Below, one piece after another: positions 57,083-64,000 of a stretch of 64,000 bases of DNA (position 1 is its first letter; each line of letters begins with the position of its first letter). The notes under the pieces are model-generated. The model was not told the origin of the DNA. It saw nothing but the letters and a program-made list of their open reading frames with translations, and ran no database searches. The DNA is taken from the NCBI GenBank assembly GCA_029834535.1, contig JAQMWT010000047.1:124001-188000 (forward strand), read 5' to 3'. The translations under genes were made by a program, and so were the position numbers. Source of the stretch: Chrysophaeum taylorii (lineage: Eukaryota; Sar; Pelagophyceae; Pelagomonadales; Pelagomonadaceae).

Positions 57083-58930
57083 ATGGCGACGCTGAGCCCG
57101 CTCGGCGCCTCGTCGTCGTCGTCGCCGTGGTCGCTGTCGAAACGGAGCGCGGCGACGCCGACGCAGTCGCCGATGCGCAGGAGGAGCGTCGAAAAGGACG
57201 AGGAAAACGACGAAAAGGACGAGAACGTGGGCGACTTGTCGGAGATGATCTCGCGGTTCCGGCGGGGGGCTCGGAACGTTGAGACGCTGCGGCAGAGGCT
57301 CGGGCGCGTCGCGCGGGCGAGCGACGGGCTCCGCGACGGTCTGTTGAGTTTTTCTTGCGGAGCTCTCGAGGACGCGGGCGGACGTCCGAAGAAGCCGTCG
57401 GAGATGGAAATCTCGCTGGTGGCAGCCGACGAGCACTCGATACTGGCGCGCGTCGCCCGCGCCTCGGACGCGCCGTACCGCGAGCTGAGCCGGCAGGCCG
57501 CGGCGATAGAGGCGGCGATCGTCGATCGCGGTCGGCTCGTTCGCGACTACGGGGCGCGTCGCCGCGAAATGGACGAGGTGAACGCGAAGCTTACCAAGGC
57601 CCGCGACCCGCACTCGCTCGATTTCGAGGTAGCAGTGCGAGGGACCGAGTACATGCGCGCGGCCGACCGGTCGTTCAACGCCGCGCGACGCCTCGAGGTC
57701 GCGTTCGACGCCTTCGAGAAGGCGCTCGCCGCCGAGGAACGCGCGACGACCGTCGCGGTGGCGGCGGCGCGCATCGCCCACGCCGAAAGAGCGAGCGCCT
57801 GCCTGCGGCCCGTCGTCGAACACCGACTCCGCGACTACCAGGGCGGCGACGACGACGCCGCGGCCCTCGCCCAATTATTGGAACGCTGCCGTAGGCCGCC
57901 GAACGCGCCCTCGAGGTCGCTCTACGAAGACTTTCTGGAGGACCCTCCCGACGATACCGAGGAGATGAAGGAACGCGACGACATATTCGCGGGCGCAGTC
58001 TTGCCGGAGACCCTCGCCTTGCGGGCCCGCGTCTTGGATCTCGGGAGGCCGGGTCCGCCGACGGACCTCCCCGGGATATTCCGACAACAACAACCCGGCG
58101 ACGACAACGATCCGCTGGATGCCTACCTCGAGGACGAGGAGCCGACCGACGGTCGCCGCGACGCGCAAACACAGACCGAGGAGAGGTTGCCCGACGAAAC
58201 GCGACGACGGGTGGTCGAGTCGCTCGCGCTGCCCCCCCAGCGAGTGGCGGAGTCGGCGCCGGACGACGACCCGCTCGAGCAAGTGCGTAGCGCCGTCGAA
58301 TCTCTCTCGCCGGCCACCGCTGCGGCGCTTCAAGAAAAGCTAGAAAAGCTCGTCGATGAGCGCGGGTCGCCGCCGAAAAACGAATCGCGCCAGGAGGACG
58401 AAGAAGACAGCGAAGACGGCCGGAGCGCGTCGTCGCGCGACGAGACCGTCATTCACTGCGCGGAGCGCTTTTTGCCAGGCTACTCACCCTCTCTCGAGGC
58501 GAGCCTCCCCGTGCTCCACGAGGCCGACGACGAAGACGACGACCAGGAACGCCCAGCACCAGAAGAAGAAGAAGAAGAAGAAGAAAAAGAAGATAAAAAG
58601 AAGGACGTCGACGACTTCGGGGACCTCGACGAGGACAGCGCCGACGAGGCGCAGACGTTGAAGAGCGTCGACGACGACAGCACCGTGGACGAAGACAGCC
58701 CCCAAGATGACGACGACGACGAAGTACCGAGAGAACGCCAGATCAGCTGGGGTGGGGCCGAAGCTCCCGACGACGACGACGACGAGAATCCGCCGTATTC
58801 GTGGAGGGAAGCCGTCGTTCAAGCTCCTCCGGGCGAACACGGGCCCGTCGAGACAGACGACGAAGACGAGGACGAAATCTGGAGTACCGACGATTCGGCG
58901 GCATACACGACCGAGGAGGACGCCCCGTAG
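57083..58930 (+). CDS. Coiled-coil protein with a very acidic tail (possible BAR-type)
   Basis: The 615-residue protein starts at ATG 57083, preceded by a purine-rich leader. After a Ser-rich N-terminus (1-40), residues about 50-260 form long alpha helices of even charge (ISRFRRGARNVETLRQRLG, RELSRQAAAIEAAIVDRG, RRLEVAFDAFEKALAAEE). Their length and spacing resemble BAR-domain proteins that bind curved membranes, but there is no diagnostic motif and this is only a suggestion. From about 300 on, the chain is disordered and strongly acidic, with Glu/Asp runs coded by GAA/GAC repeats. The C-terminus contains short Trp-centred motifs (ISWGGAE, YSWREAVV, IWSTDDS). It is tail-to-tail with the MFS gene at 58987. 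Confidence 0.55.
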   Translation: MATLSPLGASSSSSPWSLSKRSAATPTQSPMRRRSVEKDEENDEKDENVGDLSEMISRFRRGARNVETLRQRLGRVARASDGLRDGLLSFSCGALEDAGGRPKKPSEMEISLVAADEHSILARVARASDAPYRELSRQAAAIEAAIVDRGRLVRDYGARRREMDEVNAKLTKARDPHSLDFEVAVRGTEYMRAADRSFNAARRLEVAFDAFEKALAAEERATTVAVAAARIAHAERASACLRPVVEHRLRDYQGGDDDAAALAQLLERCRRPPNAPSRSLYEDFLEDPPDDTEEMKERDDIFAGAVLPETLALRARVLDLGRPGPPTDLPGIFRQQQPGDDNDPLDAYLEDEEPTDGRRDAQTQTEERLPDETRRRVVESLALPPQRVAESAPDDDPLEQVRSAVESLSPATAAALQEKLEKLVDERGSPPKNESRQEDEEDSEDGRSASSRDETVIHCAERFLPGYSPSLEASLPVLHEADDEDDDQERPAPEEEEEEEEKEDKKKDVDDFGDLDEDSADEAQTLKSVDDDSTVDEDSPQDDDDDEVPRERQISWGGAEAPDDDDDENPPYSWREAVVQAPPGEHGPVETDDEDEDEIWSTDDSAAYTTEEDAP

Positions 58931-58986
58931 TATACCTATATACCTCGAGACGACGCGTCCAGCAGCGACTGGCAAAATAGAAGAAG

Positions 58987-60453
58987 CTAGACGAAGGCGG
59001 TTCCTGATTGGGAGGAGCGGAGAGTCGCGACCAAGTTCTGGTTGTTACGATGATGATGAACAGGGTTGTTGACGTCGTCTTGGTCGTCCTCGTCGTCGTC
59101 GCGACGGTAGGCCTGGAGCTCGAGGCCCCGCGCGGCAGCAAAGGGTGTGGTGGGCCCTAGGAGATGCTTTGCACCGGTATATCTTCTAAATGCGTCCTCA
59201 TTTTTGTCGTCGTTATCGTCCGCGACATTGAAGAGAAAAAGAGCGAGAACGCCGAGTAGGGCGGCGACGTAAAAGGGGAGCGCCGCCCCGCCCGGGCCAA
59301 ACGTTTTTTTTCCGGCCGCGAAGAGCCAGGCGAAGGGGTAGGAGGCCATCTGGGCGGCGGAGCGGACCGCGAAGGTGGCGCCGTTGAGGCTACCCTGGAC
59401 GGGATCGTCCGCGTCGTCGTCGTCGTCGAGGCAGTTCGCGAGGACGGCTCGCACGCAGGGGTCGAGGAGGCCGTGGGCGGGGATCGTCAAGATCGAGAGG
59501 TAGAGCATGGGCGCCGACGGCACGAGGGCGGTGGTAAGGAAGAAAAAAGCGAGGCCGACGCACCCCAGCGTGACGCCACGGCGCTGCGAGACAACGCGCG
59601 GGACGAGGCGCCTGACGCCGAGGCCCTGCCACCCGGCGATCGAGAGACCGACGACGCTGAGGTACGCGCCGATAAAAACCTCCGAGACCTCGAACCGGTA
59701 CATGATATAGAGGAGAAAGATCGACTGGACGGAAATCGCGACCTGGATAAGCACGTAGGGCACGAGGTACCACGCGAGCTTTTTTGATTTCCGCGTCACG
59801 ACGACCAAGGATCGCAGCGGCGACGCCTCGCTTTCGAGACAACAATGCAGCGAGTCCGGAAGAACCGACTCTTTCTGCGGGACGCGAGAGAGGGTCTCCG
59901 GCATCATCACCGCGAGCACGAGCGCGACCGTCGAACAGCCGGCGCTCGCGAGAAGCGGGACTCGTCGGTTGATCGAGAACAGAAATCCACCGAGCCCCGG
60001 CCCGACTACGAACGCGATGCCAATCGCGACCCCAAACAATCCAAAGTTGTGCGCCAGCCTCTCGCGGTCCTCGCACACGTCGGTGGCCGCCGCGTGGAGC
60101 GCCGCGAGCACGGCGTTGAACGCCCCCGCGAACGCCGACACGAAGAGAAACGCGGCCGGCGACGGCAACGCCGCTAAAACGCACCGCGCCACTATGTCAG
60201 AGCAAAACGAGACGAGCAGAACCACCTTGCGACCCCGCCGATCCGACAGCTTGCCCCAGAACCCCGTGCACAGGAACTGGAGCCCAAAGTACAGGCAATG
60301 CCCGAGAGCTGTTATCCGTGCTGCCCCCGACGTCCTGCCGCCAGTCATGCTGATCACCAACGCGGGCTCGGCGACAATCTGGATGCAGAAACCGATGTTG
60401 AACACGGTCGAGATCACGAACAGCACCCGCATCCCACCAACCTCCTCCGACAT
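58987..60453 (-). CDS. MFS transporter, TetA/HIAT1-like
   Basis: The 488-residue protein starts at ATG 60453. Twelve hydrophobic segments are visible. MFS motif A between helices 2 and 3 is GFWGKLSDRRGRKVVL (about 65-80), and helix 5 carries GIAFVVGPGLGGFLF, the antiporter-type motif C. The pattern and the length fit the TetA/HIAT1 group of proton-coupled drug or solute transporters. After the last membrane helix there is a cytosolic tail of about 80 residues, rich in Asp and Asn. Substrate unknown. It is less like the transporter at 23255, which is of the Bcr/CflA type, so they are not recent duplicates. Confidence 0.75.
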   Translation of the reverse strand: MSEEVGGMRVLFVISTVFNIGFCIQIVAEPALVISMTGGRTSGAARITALGHCLYFGLQFLCTGFWGKLSDRRGRKVVLLVSFCSDIVARCVLAALPSPAAFLFVSAFAGAFNAVLAALHAAATDVCEDRERLAHNFGLFGVAIGIAFVVGPGLGGFLFSINRRVPLLASAGCSTVALVLAVMMPETLSRVPQKESVLPDSLHCCLESEASPLRSLVVVTRKSKKLAWYLVPYVLIQVAISVQSIFLLYIMYRFEVSEVFIGAYLSVVGLSIAGWQGLGVRRLVPRVVSQRRGVTLGCVGLAFFFLTTALVPSAPMLYLSILTIPAHGLLDPCVRAVLANCLDDDDDADDPVQGSLNGATFAVRSAAQMASYPFAWLFAAGKKTFGPGGAALPFYVAALLGVLALFLFNVADDNDDKNEDAFRRYTGAKHLLGPTTPFAAARGLELQAYRRDDDEDDQDDVNNPVHHHRNNQNLVATLRSSQSGTAFV

Positions 60454-61349
60454 CTCCAAGTTTCGTCCTTCACGTCACCCACCACGTGGCGACGACTGTT
60501 GTGAGGAAGCTATAACACTTACCCCTGCACCACGTCCCCATTATAGTTCTCTCATCCCCATTTCAGTTCTCACATGGTACCAGGTGTTCGGCGAGTGGGT
60601 CCTCGCATTTGACTACGTGCATCGTGCTTCAAGCCTTACTGGCTTTGTTTTATCGTCTCGCGTTTCGTACCGATGAATGTGGTCGTACCCTTGAGAAGTT
60701 CACCAACAATCAATTTCGATGGCATGCACAACCACTTCCGCCGCGCTATCCGCCGCGTCGTCAGCCACGACTTCAGACTCTTCCAACTGACCTACCCTAG
60801 ACGCTCCCCTTTCCCAACAACCTGGCTCTACTCGATTCCGATGCACTACCCACTGTCATTTTGGCGGCTGCAAGAATCACTTTAAGAGGGACTGCCGCAA
60901 GTTTCAAAGTTCCTAGCTATTCCACGACAACGCCCTACCCACCATCGCCGTTCTTCTCAACAGCGCAATACTTCCAATGACTCCAACAACACCCAACAAC
61001 TGTTACAACACCAACCCACCAAAACCACCAGTAACACTACCTTTTCTGCTCCTACGCCTACTCCAACCTTGACTGATTCTAGTTCCACTCCGCCGCTTTT
61101 CTTAATACCACCACCTATTACGCCCCCTTCACCGCCTTAAACGGCCGCACCCAACGTCTCACATCCACCTACCGATACTCTATCTTATCATCTTCGCACC
61201 TTTCTGCCAATCAAGATAATTCCAAGATAGCGTGTGTACCGCCGATTTTCTGCCGCAAGCACATCAACAACCCCATCCCATGGAAGCCCCTCGTTTTTGT
61301 GAAGGAAAAGTGTTTTTGTGGAAGCCCCTCGTTTTTGTTTTTAGCTCCC

Positions 61350-61560
61350 ATTGCACAGGCGCCCTTCGTTCTGTACTTTCCGCTATTCGTTGCTCCCCTC
61401 CTCGTTCTGTATTTTCACCTCGTCGTTGCTCCTCTCCTCGTTCTGTATTTCCCCCTTGTCGTTGCTTCACTCCCCGTTCTGCATTTTCAGCTATTCGTTG
61501 ATCCACTCTCCGTTGTGCATTTTCACCTATTCGTTGATCCACTCCTCGTTGTGCCTGTCG
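61350..61560 (+). repeat. CGTTCTGTATTTTCACCT minisatellite
   Basis: About six degenerate copies of a unit of roughly 36 bp built on CTCCTCGTTCTGYATTTYC and CGTTGCTCC. Confidence 0.7.
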
Positions 61561-61802
61561 GTTTTGGTAAAACCAGCGCATCACGTTCCATCGCGCATTT
61601 CACCTGCCACAACTAAGCTGTGCCTGTCAATTTTTCGCGTGCGCAGTTTTCGTGCTTCCTATGTGGTTGGATCGCTCATCTTCGGGATCCTGGACAGACG
61701 CTTCTTTGCTGTGTGATTTGTGGTTCTCCTTTGCGCACTCTCGCCTTTTCGCCGTTTTTCTGACCTCTAAAATCCGTTTTTGCTCTCGCAGTGAGTTCCG
61801 TG

Positions 61803-61880
61803 CTCAGCACCCGCGACGCTATCTGCAATGTTCTTACGTGCCACTGCGACGCTATCTGCAACGTTCTTACGTGCCACAAC
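61803..61880 (+). repeat. Direct repeat, 32 bp, two copies
   Basis: GCGACGCTATCTGCAAYGTT followed by CTTACGTGCCAC occurs twice back to back, with one difference. Confidence 0.75.
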
Positions 61881-62689
61881 TGTTTTGCCACTGTCGTCAA
61901 CTTCTACCGCAGTCCATTCGAGTACGACGAGCGAAGCTCGCCGCTTGCTCCTCCAACGTTGGCCCATATGGCAACTTCGTTCTTGCGAATGCGAAAACGG
62001 GCCACTTTCTTATCTGCCACAGCAGGCTGGCATACAGCAGCCTGGTCTACCCGTGTTCGTTCCTTACACGGCTGGCGCGTCCGAAGTCTTCCATTTTCGC
62101 GTACAGGACGCGGTCGTGCCCATGGCAACTTGCTCGCACCACAACAACCAAACACCCACGTTCGCATCAAACCTGTTTACGCCTGTTTTTGCTTCTGTCG
62201 ACTCCGACCATCGTCATAACCTGGTCACCATGCACCATGCAACATACCTGCCCAACGGCCACGTTCTCATCAGACGTCTGATACACCGCCATCATATATA
62301 CCAGCCTGTGTTCCCGCTTTCTTTACCCCGCTGCGATTCTCAGTGGCACCAATCGTCTAACGCACGTCATCCCAGGCACTTTTGTCGCTATTGTTCTTCA
62401 GACCTCGATTTTGCTGACAGTTTCACTTACCCGATTTCCTGCAATGTTAACCACCGAAGGCACTTCAACGTTGTTCTGACTTTCTCGAATCACGCTTCCA
62501 AGCTCTCGTCTATTGTTGCCCCATTGTCACCTGTTCTTGCTGTTGCCCGATTGTCACCTGTTCTTCCGCTGTTGCCCCCTTGTTTGCTGTTGCCCCCTTG
62601 CCCCCTGTGTTTGATGAGAATGCGCCGGTTTCACTGGGACTGATCACCCCATCACGTGAACCGACCATTCTACGAGCTCATGAACTCCG

Positions 62690-62775
62690 ACGCACCAAAG
62701 AGAGAAAACAACAGAAATTGCAAAAGAGAGAAAACAACAGAAAGTGCAAAAGAGAGAAAACAACAGAAAGTGCAA
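62690..62775 (+). repeat. 26-bp tandem repeat, three copies
   Basis: AAAAGAGAGAAAACAACAGA plus AAKTGC is repeated three times with one variable base. Confidence 0.8.
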
Positions 62776-62990
62776 AACAAAGTCGAGCCAAACGGAGCCG
62801 ACCGCGCAAAGTCGACCAAAGCGCATTACAACAACCAACAAACTTTCATACTGGCGTTTGTCAACAACGCAATGTCGATTCTGTTTCATCCTGTCACAAT
62901 GTCGATTCTGTTTCCTCTGTCGCTTCTGTTTCCTTCTGTAACTCTTTGTATGTCTCTTATGTTAGCTTTCGTTTGTTAGTTCATTATGTC

Positions 62991-64000
62991 TTCCTTCCCC
63001 TTTGTTTAGCTAACACCCTTGTTGATCCCCATGCACATGTTTATTACTCTGCTTCCGAAGAAACCTCTCAGTATTCATACATTGACGAAACTACCGTTAC
63101 TTCCACCCATTTACGTGAAGATTTAGCTCAGACCAATCCTGAGCGTCCTGGCTGGTTGCAAGCCATCGCCAAAGAGTATCGCTCCCTTGGTCAGCTTGGT
63201 TGCTGGGATGTTGTTCGCCTTCCTTCGATGATGATGATGTTTCTGGCAACATTTGTACTCTCAAGTGGATCCTCCGCAAGAAGTATGACTCTGGCCGCTT
63301 CAAATCGTACAAGGCTCGCCTCGTTGTCCGCGGTTACACGCAGGTTCACGGCATTGCTTACCACGACACGTGCCGTCCTGTAGATGTCATCTCTGCTTTC
63401 ATACAAGCCCCTGTCTGGCGTTGCTGTTCACGACTGGGATTTGCATAAGGTGGATGTCAACTCCGCTTTTATCCGAGCTCTCATTGACGAAGACATCTAT
63501 GTCTGGCCACACGAAGGTTATGCTCCTCGCCAACCCACCGATGGTTTCAAAATCATTTACACGCTCCGTCGCTCTTGGTATGGTTGCAAACAAGCTTGTC
63601 GTAATTGGTGGCTTTATTTGGCACGCTTTCTCGTCAATGACTGTGGCTTCGTCCGCGGATCTGGTGACACGTGCAGCTACACACTCATGCTTAAGTCTAC
63701 TGTCGTTCCGCGCCTTGTTCTCGTCGTTGATGATCTTCTTGTGGCGCACCCCCGTTCTTGCATTGGCCATTACCAAGCTCCCTTTTTTGCGTTTTTCAAA
63801 GCCTTCCCACTTCCGTTGGTCTCCGCCTTCCGCGTGCTCGCGCACGTCGCAAGCTCGCTATCTACCAATCCCATGCTATCCGTGAAATCCTCACCGAACA
63901 TCGCTTCATCAACAGGAAACCAGAATTTACTCCCGCTCCCAATGGTTCTTCCTCTTTCTGCGGCTGCTTCTCCTGCACCTGGCTCCCCTGCTCACGTCTT
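62991..64000 (+). pseudogene. Ty1/copia reverse transcriptase, frame-broken and cut by window end
   Basis: Copia Pol segments run in order but in three frames. PGWLQAIAKEYRSLGQLGCW (63140) is the start of the RT domain. TLKWILRKKYDSGRFKSYKA and RLVVRGYTQVHGIAYHDT (63250-63370) follow after a frame change within an ATG repeat at about 63225. After another change near 63400 comes DLHKVDVNSAFIRALIDEDI, then WYGCKQACRNWW and VLVVDDLLVA, with the catalytic VDD (near 63735). The open frame continues to the window edge. The frame breaks mean that this copy cannot make RT as it stands. Confidence 0.8.

Larger units (their letters stand above)
60600..62990 (+). mobile_element. Decayed upstream part of a copia-like element
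   Basis: The composition changes here to AT-richer sequence. Near 60838-60900 a cysteine/histidine cluster (CHFGGCKNHFKRDC) resembles a Gag nucleocapsid knuckle with altered spacing, directly upstream of a Thr/Pro/Asn-rich stretch. No intact integrase core was recognised between 61100 and 62600. Several tandem repeats fill the interval and are listed separately. Confidence 0.35.

Noticed and set aside
1-64000. CRISPR arrays, bacterial operons, phage or plasmid origins
   Set aside because: No evenly spaced repeats of the right size and no ribosome-binding sites. Introns and retrotransposons mark the DNA as eukaryotic.

Overview
The window reads as nuclear DNA of a eukaryotic protist, most likely a GC-rich marine alga. 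A pelagophyte-like stramenopile is my inference, not something shown. The host genes are GC-rich and densely packed, often head-to-head or tail-to-tail with only a few bases between coding regions. Four of them only become single proteins after removing very short GT-AG introns of about 38-64 bases. The gene set includes an AAA+ torsin-like protein, a formin, a ciliary microtubule inner protein, ubiquinone biosynthesis, an SUV3 helicase and an AlkB-type dioxygenase. No rRNA, tRNA, CRISPR or bacterial operon signals were found.

Layout. 0.2-6 kb: an IQ/EF-hand protein and a three-exon gene of unknown function, separated by a repeat-rich spacer. 6.4-8.7 kb: a divergent pair, PAP2 phosphatase and torsin-like ATPase. 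10-14.6 kb: an unknown protein, a PDZ plus [2Fe-2S] ferredoxin protein and a glutathione S-transferase. 15.4-22.7 kb: a formin, a seven-exon gene with beta-trefoil-like repeats and a small basic protein. 23-31 kb: a Bcr/CflA-type MFS transporter, COQ2, CFAP210-like, SUV3, a D-2-hydroxyacid dehydrogenase and a three-exon TPR protein. 31.8-42.9 kb: nested mobile DNA. 43-45.8 kb: a Helitron helicase relic and minisatellites. 46-51.7 kb: an IQ-type basic protein divergent from an AlkB-like dioxygenase, then a four-exon fungal-type Zn2Cys6 transcription factor. 53-54.3 kb: degraded Pro/Gln-rich sequence in two copies. 57-60.5 kb: a coiled-coil acidic protein and an MFS transporter. 60.6-64 kb: a decayed Ty1/copia element running off the window.

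The most notable object is the 10,478-bp Ty3/gypsy retrotransposon at 32306-42783 (LTRs 336 and 339 bp, 5-bp target duplication GTTTT). Its Pol reading frame carries a complete-looking DNA (cytosine-5) methyltransferase domain between the protease-like region and the reverse transcriptase. The element inserted into a roughly 605-bp terminal-inverted-repeat element. It carries several frame breaks and in-frame stops, so this copy is probably inactive unless recoding or assembly errors are involved.

A second recurring theme is a 19-bp minisatellite (core GGTGAACTTACTGGGACCA) found at three places with the same terminal sequence. One copy lies directly behind the Helitron helicase relic. This suggests a Helitron-derived non-autonomous family. 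Splice junctions, domain calls and element boundaries here were all worked out by eye from the sequence and have not been tested by search or transcript data.
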